Positions 17,216 to 27,131 of a stretch of 64,000 nt of DNA are shown here, one piece after another. The DNA comes from Paenibacillus periandrae. Its GTDB lineage: Bacteria > Bacillota > Bacilli > Paenibacillales > NBRC-103111. The notes beneath the pieces are model-generated. The model was not told the DNA's origin and searched no databases. It saw nothing but the letters and a program-made list of their open reading frames with translations. Both the position numbers and the translations under genes were made by a program. Every line of letters starts with the position of its first letter. Position 1 is the first letter of the stretch. The stretch covers positions 124,001 to 188,000 of the forward strand of contig NZ_JAJNMU010000021.1 in assembly GCF_022458865.1 (NCBI RefSeq), read 5' to 3'.

Positions 17216-18574
17216 ATGAAATGGATGAAAATGGCTGTGGTCACATCTTGCGTTTCTATGGCACTTGCTGGCTGCGGTGCCGCAAATCAAGGTACTAATA
17301 ATGACGGGGCTGCTTCCGGAAATGCTCCAGTTGGGAGCTCTACTTCAGCAAGTAAAGATGAAAAGGTGACTTTGACTTTCTGGGATGATAACGCGGGGCC
17401 AAACAGGACACCGTTCTATCAGGAAATGTTTAAAAAGTTTGAAGAGAAGAACCCGAATATCCATGTTGAATATGTCGGAGTTCCGCAGCAATCATTTAAA
17501 CAGAAATTCGACGTTGCCATTGCTTCGAATGATACGCCAGATATCGGGGCGGTAGCTAACAATTATGTTTCGGACTTTATGGCTAAAGGCGCATTGCTTC
17601 CATTGGATCCCTATTTCGACAAATGGGCTGACAAAGACAAAATGATTCCTTCGGTCATCAACTTCATTCGAACATTGGTGCCGGACAAGAAGCTCTATAT
17701 GATGCCGACTACACTCTACATGGACCTATTCTGGTATCGGGCGGATTTGGTCAAGCAAGCGGGACTGAATCCTCCTGGAACATGGGACGATTTCTTCAAA
17801 GATGTTGAGAAGTTGACGGATACGGGAAAAAGCCAGTTCGGCTACTCCATGCGCGGGGGGACGGGCAGCATAAATCAGCTGACCACAGTGATGTATTCGT
17901 ACTCAGGAATCCCAAATTATTTCGATCAGAATGGAAAGTCGACAGTCAACGACCCGAAAAATGTAGAATTTCTGAAAAAATATGCAGCGCTTTACAAAAA
18001 GAACACACCGACCAGCGACATTACGAATGGTTATAAAGAAATGGTTGCAGAGTTTGGTAGCGGTGCGACCGCCATCATGCAGCATAATTTCGGCTCCTAC
18101 AACGATAACCTGAAGGCGATCGGAGAGGATAAATTGGCTGGCGTACTGCTACCCAAATCTCCCGATGGAAAACAGGTTGTCATCACCCAGCCTAACGGGT
18201 ACAGTATTTTTAAAAACACAAAGCATCCTGAGGCAGCATTTAAGATGTTAAGCTTCCTGGCATCTAGCGAGATGCAAACGTATTGGAACCAAAACATCGG
18301 GCAAATGCCGACAAACCAGGACTCCATGAGCAGCGACTATGTGAAAAACGCCAAGCATCTTCAGGAAGGTTCAAAGATTTTGGCCGATAGCAATACCAAA
18401 GTATTGGATGTTCCTGTTTATTTACCGGATTATGCAGGTCTGGTCACGCAGCAGTTGGAGCCTAACTTTCAAAAGGTACTCTCCGGTAACATGACACCGG
18501 AGGAATTCTTGAACGGTTGGGCGAAATCCATCGAGAAGTCAAAGCAAGACTACGATAAGATGATGAAGAAATAA
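17216..18574 (+). CDS. Sugar-binding lipoprotein (CUT1 family), copy A
   Basis: 452 residues. A short signal with lipobox LAGC (Cys near residue 20) anchors it to the outer face of the membrane. A serine/glycine/threonine-rich linker follows, and then the type-1 solute-binding fold (VTLTFWDDNAGPNRTPFY, then NPNIHVEYVGVPQQ, NDTPDIGAV). It delivers an oligosaccharide to the two upstream permeases. ATG 17216 follows AAGGTGGG; the earlier in-frame start at 17198 overlaps the ribosome site. The substrate is not known, but neighbouring GH2 enzymes suggest a beta-linked galactoside or a glycan fragment. Confidence 0.93.
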   Translation: MKWMKMAVVTSCVSMALAGCGAANQGTNNDGAASGNAPVGSSTSASKDEKVTLTFWDDNAGPNRTPFYQEMFKKFEEKNPNIHVEYVGVPQQSFKQKFDVAIASNDTPDIGAVANNYVSDFMAKGALLPLDPYFDKWADKDKMIPSVINFIRTLVPDKKLYMMPTTLYMDLFWYRADLVKQAGLNPPGTWDDFFKDVEKLTDTGKSQFGYSMRGGTGSINQLTTVMYSYSGIPNYFDQNGKSTVNDPKNVEFLKKYAALYKKNTPTSDITNGYKEMVAEFGSGATAIMQHNFGSYNDNLKAIGEDKLAGVLLPKSPDGKQVVITQPNGYSIFKNTKHPEAAFKMLSFLASSEMQTYWNQNIGQMPTNQDSMSSDYVKNAKHLQEGSKILADSNTKVLDVPVYLPDYAGLVTQQLEPNFQKVLSGNMTPEEFLNGWAKSIEKSKQDYDKMMKK

Positions 18575-18630
18575 AGAAAATTCGGCTTCAGGAAGCGGTT
18601 GCATTGGTTTGCTATCGTTGGAGGGAAAAT

Positions 18631-19044
18631 ATGAAAGGAACTCGCTCGATTACATCTACCATTCTATGGAGATTAATTCCCGGGCTAATCTTTTTCGTTG
18701 CCTCGACCGGCCTTGTCTCTTATTATTTATCCGCGGAACAGCTGAAATCCAATGCATATGACAACATTTATGATACCGTTTCCCAAACAAAAAATTATTT
18801 GGACGACCGTCTGGACGTTTTATTGGCGGCGGTCGTCGCCCTGTCTAACAATAATAGCAACAAAGATTTGACCCAAACGTTGCATGCTTCCGAAGAACCC
18901 GATTATATGACTGGGCCGTCGGATTATATTGCATTAAATCAAGCGGGGGTCTTTGTGTTGAATCAGGCAAATGAGAAAGAGCGAATGAAGAGTTTTTTTG
19001 CAAATGGAAAAAAAAATTTGCGAAAAGAAAAAAATCTTCAATGA
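18631..19044 (+). pseudogene. Truncated sensor histidine kinase (copy A)
   Basis: The first 105 residues match the intact kinase at 36389 almost exactly: membrane helix about residues 10-33 and start of the extracellular sensor (SAEQLKSNAYDNIYDTVS). After ALNQA (18945) the homology ends and a foreign basic tail of about 33 residues closes the frame. The second membrane helix, HAMP, histidine box and ATPase domain are absent, so it cannot signal. The start ATG 18631 follows GGAGGG. The break is the end of the duplicated segment. Confidence 0.85.
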
Positions 19045-19190
19045 TCTTTTTCTTCGCCTATGTGATAGTAAAGAAATCCTATAGATAAGCTAGGGGGAAT
19101 ACAGAGTAGTCCATCGAAGATGGCATATGCTAAAGAATGCTCAGAGCCTAACGGGATCAACTTAAGATGAAAGGAAGATTGGAATTGAAT

Positions 19191-21779
19191 ATGCATACTA
19201 TCAAGAAAACTGTTACGAGTGCGCTGCTGTTTTCTCTTCTGTTAGGATCTGCAGGAGTTGTATCGGTAGACGCTTCCCAAACGACCCAAATGACCAAACA
19301 GAATACTACTCAGTCTGTAACGGCCCCAACTACGGTTACACAAAGCACGTATGTGAAATCGTATGTGAACATTAATGATAACTGGAAATTTGCGAAATCA
19401 GGGCAAAATGCTTCCACGGTTAGCTTGCCTCATACCTGGAACGCCGAAGACGGCTATGGCGCTTCAGCAAACTATTCCAGAGGTTTGGGTACATACGAAA
19501 AAACTATTGATGTTTCCAAGTACCAGGATAAAAATGTCCTGATCAAATTTGATGGTTCCAATATAAAGACAACCTTATATGTGGATAATATGCAGATAAG
19601 TGAGCCTCATATTGGCGGTTACGATGCGTTTGTCTACGATATTACGGAACAAGTTAAGGGCAAGAGCTCTGTTACCTTAAAAGTAGAAGTTTCGAATGAG
19701 GATATAGGTGTGGCACCGCTCTACGCCGATTTTACTTTTTATGGTGGTATTTACCGTGACGTGAATTTGATTATCGCCGATGCGGTATATATTTCCGCAG
19801 AGGATTATGGATCCAAAGGGGTATACATTACTCCGAAGGTAACAGGAGAGATTACTAAGTCCGGTGAGTATAAGATTGCGGATGCAACCTTAGATGTGAA
19901 GACGAGTGTATCCTTCAAAGGAACCGAGACGAAGCCCGTGAAGGTAAGAGCAATCGTGAGGAATGTCGACGGCTTTGAGGTTTCCCGTAATGAGTCCGAT
20001 CCGGTTACCCGTAACACTGTAACGAACACCGTTTATATGACAGCGGTTTCGAACCCGAAATTCTCCCTTCACGATGTGAAGCTATGGGACGGCATTCAGA
20101 ACGGTGTCAATAAATCATATTTATATACCGTCGAGACGCAAGTACTAGGTGGAACCGATTATCTTACGATACTGGACAAACAGACGCAAAGCATCGGCTT
20201 TAGGAAGTATTCCGTTGACGCAAGCCAAGGCTTCATCTTAAATGATCAAAATTATCCGCTTCGCGGCGTTGATATTCACCAGGACAGAAAAGGTTATGGT
20301 AATGCGGTCCCGGATGCTATCAGAGCGGAAGACTTTGATTTGATTAAAGAAATCGGTGCAAATGCCCTTAGGGTCGCGCACTATCCGCATTCGCAATTCG
20401 TGTATGACCAATCGGATAAGAACGGTCTGGTAGTATGGGCCGAAATTCCATTCATCTCGTTCATGAGCTCGACCACAAGTTTTGCAGATAATATCGAAAA
20501 TCAACTGATAGAGATGATTAAGCAAAACTACAACCATCCGTCCATTGTAACATGGGGGCTTGAGAATGAATTTGGTGGCTTGGGGTATGGTTATTTTCTT
20601 GGTGGAAATATGAGCCAGGATGTCCAGTATGCAAAAGCAACTGAATTGATGAAACGTCTTGCGACCAAAGCGAAACAATTAGATCCAAACAGGCCGACTA
20701 CTCATGCAATTCAGGGTCATTCCACTACTATGGTAAAGAATTTAGCATGGAATGATAATGCGGGTATAGATACGGTTGCCTTTAACGATTATTTTGGTTG
20801 GTACTATAATAAAGTTCAAGATTTAGCTAAGGACCTCGACGATTTCCATGCAAAATATCCGCAGCTGGCAATGGGTATTTCGGAGTATGGTGGAGGTGCA
20901 AACCCGTATCAGCATGACGATATAGATGAAAGTTTTATCAACCAGTGGAACTCTGCAAGTTCACGTGGCCCGTGGCAGCCGGAAGAATTTCAAAATTATC
21001 TTCATGAAAATGACTGGAGAATCATCTCCGAACGACCTTGGCTCTGGGGTACTTTTGTCTGGAGTATGTTTGATTTCGGAGTAGCTGGTAAAAATGAGGC
21101 TTCGACTCCTGGGATTAATACCAAGGGTCTTGTAACAAGTGACCGCCAAATTAAGAAGGATGCTTTCTATTTTTACAAGGCGCAGTGGAATAAGACCGAA
21201 AAGTTTGCCTACATTACGAGCAGAAGATATACGGCACGCGAGAGCGATACCATTCAAGTGAAAGCATACTCCAATATGCCGGCCGTCACGTTGACCGTAA
21301 ACGGCAAGAGCTATGGTCAGGGCACCAAACAGCAGAGCGGCGTATTTGTATGGGATAATGTACGCATCGATACGACTGGAAATGACGTGAAAGTAACCGG
21401 CCTTGACAACGACGGCAAGCTGACCCAAGTAATGGATTCGGTTACGGCATGGACGGTTAAGGGTAGCGAAGCTCAGTATACGCTAAACAACTCTGCTGTT
21501 GCAGCAACTGGTTTTGGACATACGACCACTGTTAGCGTTACGAAGGGAAGTGCACTTAGACTTGAAAATCCGACACTTGCGGTTGTAGGGACGCTGGCAG
21601 ACGGAACCAAAAGCGCATGGACTGTCAAATTGTCCAATGACGATACGGCTGCTACGGACATTTCGGTGGGAACCGGTGTGAAATCGATTCAGGTCTTCTT
21701 AATGGATGGAATGGTCAACTGGGCAGATACGCAATTTACCGGAATTAAAGGAAACATTCTGTCGATTGTTACGGAATAG
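19191..21779 (+). CDS. Secreted glycoside hydrolase family 2 enzyme (beta-galactosidase type)
   Basis: About 862 residues. A signal peptide (VTSALLFSLLLGSAGVVSVDAS) is followed by the GH2 jelly-roll domain (VNINDNWKFAK to the FYGGIYRDVNLI block), an Ig-like domain and the TIM barrel. The barrel holds LRGVDIHQDRKGYGNAVP and LRVAHYPHS. The acid/base Glu is in TWGLENEFGG (about residue 460) and the nucleophile Glu in MGISEYGGGAN (about residue 565). Ig-like C-terminal domains follow. Likely an exo-acting beta-galactosidase or related enzyme. The start is uncertain: ATG 19191, TTG 19185 (best spaced to AAGGAAG) or ATG 19167. It forms an operon with the SLH protein 13 bases downstream. Confidence 0.9.
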   Translation: MHTIKKTVTSALLFSLLLGSAGVVSVDASQTTQMTKQNTTQSVTAPTTVTQSTYVKSYVNINDNWKFAKSGQNASTVSLPHTWNAEDGYGASANYSRGLGTYEKTIDVSKYQDKNVLIKFDGSNIKTTLYVDNMQISEPHIGGYDAFVYDITEQVKGKSSVTLKVEVSNEDIGVAPLYADFTFYGGIYRDVNLIIADAVYISAEDYGSKGVYITPKVTGEITKSGEYKIADATLDVKTSVSFKGTETKPVKVRAIVRNVDGFEVSRNESDPVTRNTVTNTVYMTAVSNPKFSLHDVKLWDGIQNGVNKSYLYTVETQVLGGTDYLTILDKQTQSIGFRKYSVDASQGFILNDQNYPLRGVDIHQDRKGYGNAVPDAIRAEDFDLIKEIGANALRVAHYPHSQFVYDQSDKNGLVVWAEIPFISFMSSTTSFADNIENQLIEMIKQNYNHPSIVTWGLENEFGGLGYGYFLGGNMSQDVQYAKATELMKRLATKAKQLDPNRPTTHAIQGHSTTMVKNLAWNDNAGIDTVAFNDYFGWYYNKVQDLAKDLDDFHAKYPQLAMGISEYGGGANPYQHDDIDESFINQWNSASSRGPWQPEEFQNYLHENDWRIISERPWLWGTFVWSMFDFGVAGKNEASTPGINTKGLVTSDRQIKKDAFYFYKAQWNKTEKFAYITSRRYTARESDTIQVKAYSNMPAVTLTVNGKSYGQGTKQQSGVFVWDNVRIDTTGNDVKVTGLDNDGKLTQVMDSVTAWTVKGSEAQYTLNNSAVAATGFGHTTTVSVTKGSALRLENPTLAVVGTLADGTKSAWTVKLSNDDTAATDISVGTGVKSIQVFLMDGMVNWADTQFTGIKGNILSIVTE

Positions 21780-21792
21780 GAGCTAAACATTT

Positions 21793-23319
21793 ATGATGAA
21801 AAAAAATATAATAGCCTTGCTGTCGACAGTTTGCGTTAGTACAATGATGTTCTCCGGTATCAGCTTTGCAAGCGGTGGTAATGTCGGGAACCTGGCGGCA
21901 ACGTACTTGAACTCGGCAATTAGTGTGACGGGGGACGCCAACGCTGCCAAAGTAGTTGTTCAAGTATGGAATTCGAGTCAGGTTATGGTCACGATGGACG
22001 AATTGATTGTGGTAGACGGTAAAATCAATGGCACGATGTATACGGGAAAGCTTACAAACGGCAGCTATACGCTGAAGGTTGCTGATTCCTCGGGCGGTAC
22101 GTATGCCAACCTGCCGATCAACGTTACCAATTCCAGCGGCAGTAACCGGAATAGCGGTGGCAGCAAAGGCAGCGGCTCGACTGTGCCGGGTACGACAACG
22201 CCTGAAGAAGGGACTACAGGCGCTACCGTCAAAATAGCGCTAAGCGCTGATGCCGTTAAAGCCGCGCTGAGCAATGCCAAGAACGGAAAGGTCGTGCTGG
22301 AAGCCAAGGGAACGGCTGGAGCACAGGAAATCACGGTAAGTATTCCGGTGGATCCATTGCGTGAAGCTGGTGTAATGTCCGTCAAGACAGTCGAAGTTGT
22401 TGTCGGTGGCATATCCATCTCCTTTAGCATGGATATGCTTGGCGCATTCACCAATGTCGAATTTACCGTGAAGAAAGTGGACCCGTCCAGCTTGCCGGAT
22501 GAGATAAAAACAGCGATAGGCGACAACGCCGTGTATGACTTCTCGTTATCCGCTGACGGCAAACCAATCAGCAGCTTCGGGAAGAACGACGTAACGATCT
22601 CGATGGAGTATACCTTGAAAGCCGGGGAGGCTCCGGGAAAGGTTATTGTTTATTACATCGGCGACAACAGCCAGCTTCAAACGATTACCAACGGAAGTTT
22701 TAATCCGGTGAACGGAATGGTGGAGTTCAAGCCGACGCACTTCAGTAAGTATGCTGCAGCGTATTCCGAAGTTACCTTTAACGATTTAGGGACGGTGGAG
22801 TGGGCAAAAGAAAGTATCGAAGCGCTTGCGGCACGGAGTGTCATTAACGGGTCGGGTGAAGGTATATTTCAGCCTAACGAAAAAGTGACACGTGCGCAAT
22901 TTATCAAAATGCTGATAAAAGCGTTTGATGTAGCCGATGCGAATGCAGTTAACACATTTACCGATGTGGAGAAAGGGGCATGGTACGCGGATTCGATTGC
23001 AGCCGCCCAAAAGCTTGGCATTGTAAACGGTAAAGAGGATGGCAGCTTTGGTGTAAATGATGAAATAACCAGACAGGATATGGCTGTAACGCTCTATCGG
23101 ACATCCCAATTACTGCAAAAAAAACTTGCGACCAATGCCAGCCTTATCGTCTTCCGTGATCAGGGCGACGTGGCTTTCTATGCCAAGGAAGCGGTAGACG
23201 TTATGCAGCAAGCCGGCATTTTGAACGGAGTCAGCAGCGATAGGTTTGCTCCGCGTGATCCTGCGACTCGTGCCATGGCGGCGGCTGTCATTTATCGCTT
23301 GTATCAAGGGTTTAAATAA
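21793..23319 (+). CDS. Secreted S-layer-anchored protein with three SLH domains
   Basis: 508 residues. Signal peptide (IALLSTVCVSTMMFSGISFAS), an N-terminal beta-sandwich-like region (about 30-115), a Ser/Gly linker, a middle domain (about 135-320), then three SLH repeats at about 329-375, 389-437 and 455-505 (e.g. FQPNEKVTRAQFIKMLIKAF). SLH repeats bind pyruvylated cell-wall polymer. Its position right behind the GH2 gene suggests it retains the enzyme or its substrate on the cell surface (inference). The start ATG 21793 follows TAGGAGC. The middle domain is not recognised. A decayed paralogue sits at 31967. Confidence 0.88.
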   Translation: MMKKNIIALLSTVCVSTMMFSGISFASGGNVGNLAATYLNSAISVTGDANAAKVVVQVWNSSQVMVTMDELIVVDGKINGTMYTGKLTNGSYTLKVADSSGGTYANLPINVTNSSGSNRNSGGSKGSGSTVPGTTTPEEGTTGATVKIALSADAVKAALSNAKNGKVVLEAKGTAGAQEITVSIPVDPLREAGVMSVKTVEVVVGGISISFSMDMLGAFTNVEFTVKKVDPSSLPDEIKTAIGDNAVYDFSLSADGKPISSFGKNDVTISMEYTLKAGEAPGKVIVYYIGDNSQLQTITNGSFNPVNGMVEFKPTHFSKYAAAYSEVTFNDLGTVEWAKESIEALAARSVINGSGEGIFQPNEKVTRAQFIKMLIKAFDVADANAVNTFTDVEKGAWYADSIAAAQKLGIVNGKEDGSFGVNDEITRQDMAVTLYRTSQLLQKKLATNASLIVFRDQGDVAFYAKEAVDVMQQAGILNGVSSDRFAPRDPATRAMAAAVIYRLYQGFK

Positions 23320-23701
23320 TTTCCAGGAGAGCAAAATTAATACACCTTCAAAAGAATATAACCAATCATAAGATATGGAGATCATCTTGGAGGTGTGTTT
23401 GCTTTTACATATGAAATTTTCAAAACCATGATTTAAGGTATCCATACGGATGCTTTTTTTATTTTGGTAACAGAAAAAAAACGCGGTGTCAGAGATAGCT
23501 GATCGTACCAATTTCAATGCACTGAAAAAGAACCCGACGGTGATTTTCCGTCCGGTTTCTTTGCGCTGCCATAAATTGTCCGATAAAGAATTTTTCTGAT
23601 GTCGCATAAATATTTGGATGTGCTGAGTGTGGAAATCGTTGATAATTGTAGAAAAAACTTGCTACTGAGTGGCCTCATACTTATAAAATAAGCTGTCTTA
23701 G
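23320..23701. other. Gene-free stretch with hairpins
   Basis: No gene is visible. It contains a weak hairpin with T-tract near 23440-23465, the strong terminator at 23527, and GAGTGGCCTC near 23677, which resembles an IS1182 right end but has no matching partner. Confidence 0.5.
23527..23565 (+). terminator. Strong hairpin terminator
   Basis: AAAGAACCCGACGG (23527-23540) pairs with CCGTCCGGTTTCTTT (23548-23562) around a 7-base loop. It lies about 210 bases past the SLH gene and could end transcription in either direction. Confidence 0.65.
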
Positions 23702-24105
23702 ATGTTGTATCCCATCATAACAGAAACTCGAGGAATTCTGGAGTTGAATGGTTTTTAAAGCTTGACCTTGGAAACGGCTTTGATGAAAAATGGTACACAA
23801 GTAAACTAATCGACACTTTTCCGATAGCGGTGCCTTCCTCCTATAACGATGTAGGTGCCACTTCTGACATCCGAAACCATGTCGGTTGGGTTTGGTATGA
23901 AAGGGAATTTAAAGTTACCAGTCTGCTTCACTCTCAACGCCTTGTTTTGCGGTTTGGTTCGGCTACACATGAAGCGATGGTCTATGTGAAGGGGGAACTG
24001 GTCTCCAACCTATATCACCGGATGGAATTCGTCCTGAACCGTAGCATCGGCCATAGGATTCATGCATGCAACGGGAATTCGGGTTTCCGAGCTCACATCC
24101 CTTAG
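23702..24105 (+). pseudogene. uidA: Beta-glucuronidase (UidA-type GH2) N-terminal fragment
   Basis: The reading starts at ATG 23702 with ITETRGILELNG, then shifts frame near 23752 to KLDLGNGFDEKWYTSKLID, then IAVPSSYNDVGATSDIRNHV and GWVWYEREF. These line up block by block with the start of bacterial beta-glucuronidase (TREIxxLDGLW, AIAVPGSFNDQ, ADIRNYAGNVWYQRE). After VYVKGELVSN the homology ends and the catalytic barrel is absent. With the mannonate-type SDR relics it hints that a hexuronate pathway once existed here. Confidence 0.75.
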
Positions 24106-24186
24106 AATAACCGATGTGAGAATGGAAGAAGGCTATCTTTTCATACGTAACTCAAAGTTCAAGAAAGACTCCCACTGTACTCTACA

Positions 24187-24585
24187 GTGATCGCCAAACT
24201 ATTGAAGTACCAAGTTTTCATCAAAAACAAAATCGGTGTCAGGGGTAATGACGATTATTTTTTGTCACCCCGTATGGGTCGTCGGTTCAATACACGCGCG
24301 TTTGAGTACGCGTTTCAATTGATCCGTCCACTGGTATTTTGCGATATAACAAAACTGCCAAGGCTTTTTGATCTGCGCCACACCTTCGCCTGCAACACTA
24401 TCAAACGCTTGCATGAAGCCGGAGAGGACGTGAACTTGAAGCTTTATCTAATGTCCACCTACATTGGACATGTGAAGCCGGAAGTTACCTACTTGATCTT
24501 CGAATTGCCTGAGTACAGCGGGCTACTAAACAGGAGTCTAATGGTTCCGTTTCGGAAGACTGAAAACGGCAAATGGAGTTTTTGA
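24187..24585 (+). pseudogene. Tyrosine recombinase C-terminal fragment (first of a former set)
   Basis: About 130 residues of a phage-integrase-type catalytic domain. They include RLFDLRHTFACNTIKR with the Arg box (the usual His is Phe here), STYIGHVKPEVTY with the GH and the nucleophile Tyr. The N-terminal half is missing. The style (long helix with GED, STYIGH) resembles the integrases found in adjacent groups (Tn554 type or recombinase-in-trio elements), and another recombinase fragment follows directly. Confidence 0.7.
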
Positions 24586-25012
24586 CAGAAGTCGTAAAGA
24601 GCGTCATGTCCCCTTGTGGAAAATCACAGTAAAATATCTTACTGATTACATACGTGATTATTGCCACGATGAAACCAGTCATTTGTTCGCGAACTGTATG
24701 GATGGTAACCTGACGCGCACTGGCGTTCGTTACCGTCTAGATTGCTTACAAAAGAAGGCTGCTGAAACGATTCCATCGCTCACAAAAAAGAAGTTAACGC
24801 CTCACACCTTCCGACACACGACTGCTTTACGGATGCTACAGTCAGGAGTTTCTCAACCAGTGATCTGGCTTGGTCACGAAAGCATCATCACGACACATAA
24901 ATATATGGAGGCGGACCTAGAAATGAAGCGACATACCCTCGAAAAAATGGGGGATCCTGGTCATCCACCTACCATTTCTCAACTGATGCTTCGATTTTGG
25001 CGTTGTTCTTAA
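24584..25012 (+). pseudogene. Second tyrosine recombinase fragment
   Basis: It begins abruptly with RSRKERHVPLWKITVKYL. It continues with the full catalytic end: LTRTGVRYRLDCLQKKA, LTPHTFRHTTALRMLQSGV (HxxR), WLGHESIITTHKY (GH plus nucleophile Tyr) and the EADLEMKRHTLEKM helix. It lacks its N-terminus and has no plausible start codon. Two different recombinases in a row, both beheaded, point to remains of a multi-recombinase transposon. Confidence 0.75.
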
Positions 25013-25113
25013 ATTCACTGAAGTGTTTTGTTTATGTGCCGGTTTGAATGCGGGAAAGGAGCCGTCACATCGCGCTTTGTTTTCTGCGGCACATAAATAT
25101 ACTGAACACATAA

Positions 25114-25308
25114 TTGCGCCTATTTGCAAAAGCACATAGGCGCAAAAACTGGCTTTTTGCGAATACCCCACGGGGAGCCAGGGCCGGCGCTGCCATCTAC
25201 AGCGTGATCGAAACAGCCAAGGAAAATGGTCTGAATCCATTTCGGTATCTCACCTACTTGTTTGAACAATTGCCGCAGCTTATACGCTGCTGGAACCGCA
25301 AGGATTAG
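25114..25308 (+). pseudogene. IS66-family transposase C-terminal fragment
   Basis: HRRKNWLFANTPRGARA and IYSVIETAKENGLNPF then RYLTYLFEQLPQL match the IS66 C-terminal element (RKNWLFs.t.kGA.asa.iYSiieTAkeNGl.pf.YL.yl). Only 64 residues remain of a protein that is normally about 500. Confidence 0.8.
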
Positions 25309-25526
25309 AACCGTTCATTCCATGGTCACCAACGCTGCCGAACTCTTGCAGGCTCAGCTAATTTTTATCATACTCAAGGCCCTATCTGATCGCTAGGTGG
25401 GGCCCATTTGACGCTTACATTAAAATTAGGATATGCGAATATTTTGGCAACAATTTCAAAAATGAGTCGGTCTTAGTCTGAATGAGTTTCGAAGGAGCCA
25501 AAAAGCGCGCTTTCTCAATGTTAATG

Positions 25527-27131
25527 TTATATTCTCCGTCGGTAATCTTGTGGGGTCATACCAGAGTGATTTCGGAATAGCTTGAAAAAGTATGTGACGT
25601 TCTCATAACCAAGATGTTCGGCAATCTGCTCTATAGTTAAATCTGATTGGTCAAGTAGTTCAATGGCTCGTTCCATCTTTTCGCGAGTCATAAATTTAAC
25701 AAATGTCTCTCCGGTTTCGTTTTTGAACATTCTGCTAAAGTGTGTCGGATTCAATCTTACCCGGGTAGCAACCTCTTCCATGCTGATTTTTTCTCCGATG
25801 TGCTTAAGAACGTAACGCTTAGCCTCTGAAATCTCTTTACGTAGGTTTGGGTTTCGCATAGCTTTTATGGTCGTCATTTTTTGAGAAAGAAAGGCTGTTA
25901 GCCACTCCTTTAAATGATCCAGTGTATAAATGGAAAAAATAGAATGATGAAGCAGTTCAGCATTAAATTTGGTTACAAAATGCTGCATGACAGTATATTT
26001 TAACTCTAGCTCTGTAGCAATTTTCAAGACCCAGCTGCGAACAATATCGGTGGAATACCGATGTTTTTCGATATGTTTAATCCACTTCAAGACGGCTGCA
26101 TCCATATCTGTTTCGGAATGGTTTAGAAGACTAGTCCTGAAATCTTGAAGTGCTTCAGAATAATGGATAAAGATATCATCTCCCGACACAGCAACTGGTT
26201 CGAGCTTGGCTGTAATACGTTCCCCTGCGTAGAAACGAAATGTGCTACAGTCCAGTAAGCGGTGAATTTGTTTTTTCAAAGCATGTAAGTCTTCGCAAAG
26301 CCCCCCGATAATGCATGAGATGCCCACCCGCATAATACGATGCATGGCCTGCTGAGTAAGGCGCAATTCCTGCTTAATTTCATCATGGATGTTCCGTTTC
26401 AGCGTCTGATGAAAGGGCACTAGAAGAATAAATCGGCTCTCTTCATACACCATCAGAACACTGTCCTTGGTGCAGATCATCTCATTTAGTGCATTATCAA
26501 GTATGTACTGCATCAAGTGGGGGCCACCAAAACGTTTTTCCAGCTCAGCTGGTCGTTCCGCAATGACCAATACTGGCATAAACTTAATGCCTCTGCGAGC
26601 ATGAATCCCGACTGCCTCGGCCTTTTCCACCCAGTCCACTTCGTCAGTGACCGGCAGCTCTAGTAAGTTACGTAAAAACGAAGTTCGTATTGCGGAACGG
26701 TTTTGTTTAATGACATCCCGAAGCTTGAGATGCACCTTTTCCATAGCTTGCTCCTCACACAGCACCTGACTCATTGTGCGTAGTATGTCGATCATTTGTT
26801 CGATTTGGAGATTCTCCTTCAGGATGTAATCCCGGACGTTTAATTTTACAGCCCTTTGCGCGAATTGGAAATCTTCGTGGCAAGATAAAATGATGGTTTT
26901 TAGTTTGGGGTTTGTTTGCATCACGTTGTCAATAAGCTCCAATCCGTCCATTACCGGCATTCCGATATCTGTAATCAGAATGTCGGCTTGATGGAGAAGG
27001 CAAGCTTCCAAAGCTTCTTCTCCGTCCGTACAGAGCTTGGCTAATTGCAGGCCTAGATCATTCCAAGGAATACTTGAGGAGAGGTAATCCAAAACTGGTA
27101 TGTGATCATCGGCAATAATGACTTTATGCAT
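25527..27131 (-). CDS. YesN-type response regulator (receiver + AraC DNA-binding domain)
   Basis: 534 residues. The N-terminal receiver has KVIIADDH, phospho-acceptor Asp in ILITDIGMPVMDG (about residue 55), Ser in IILSCHED and Lys in DYILKEN. A long central linker of unknown fold follows. The C-terminal AraC pair of helix-turn-helices (about 435-534) includes ISMEEVATRVRLNPTHFSRM and IEQIAEHLGYENVTYFFKLF. ATG 27131 overlaps the kinase stop by eight bases, so the two genes are coupled. It probably activates carbohydrate genes such as the divergent binding protein at 28970. Confidence 0.93.
   Translation of the reverse strand: MHKVIIADDHIPVLDYLSSSIPWNDLGLQLAKLCTDGEEALEACLLHQADILITDIGMPVMDGLELIDNVMQTNPKLKTIILSCHEDFQFAQRAVKLNVRDYILKENLQIEQMIDILRTMSQVLCEEQAMEKVHLKLRDVIKQNRSAIRTSFLRNLLELPVTDEVDWVEKAEAVGIHARRGIKFMPVLVIAERPAELEKRFGGPHLMQYILDNALNEMICTKDSVLMVYEESRFILLVPFHQTLKRNIHDEIKQELRLTQQAMHRIMRVGISCIIGGLCEDLHALKKQIHRLLDCSTFRFYAGERITAKLEPVAVSGDDIFIHYSEALQDFRTSLLNHSETDMDAAVLKWIKHIEKHRYSTDIVRSWVLKIATELELKYTVMQHFVTKFNAELLHHSIFSIYTLDHLKEWLTAFLSQKMTTIKAMRNPNLRKEISEAKRYVLKHIGEKISMEEVATRVRLNPTHFSRMFKNETGETFVKFMTREKMERAIELLDQSDLTIEQIAEHLGYENVTYFFKLFRNHSGMTPQDYRRRI

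Larger units (their letters stand above)
14866..18945 (+). repeat. Large direct repeat, copy A (4080 bp)
   Basis: This segment is nearly identical to 32631-36703 in the same orientation. It covers a non-coding leader, two permease genes, a binding-protein gene and the first third of a kinase gene. Copy A ends inside the kinase frame after ALNQA (18945), where unrelated sequence starts. Differences between copies include nonsense, frameshift and 9-base changes, all damaging copy B's transporter genes. Confidence 0.92.

Noticed and set aside
23664..23680. GAGTGGCCTC resembling an IS1182 right end
   Set aside because: No matching left end or transposase fragment nearby; too short to call a third copy.
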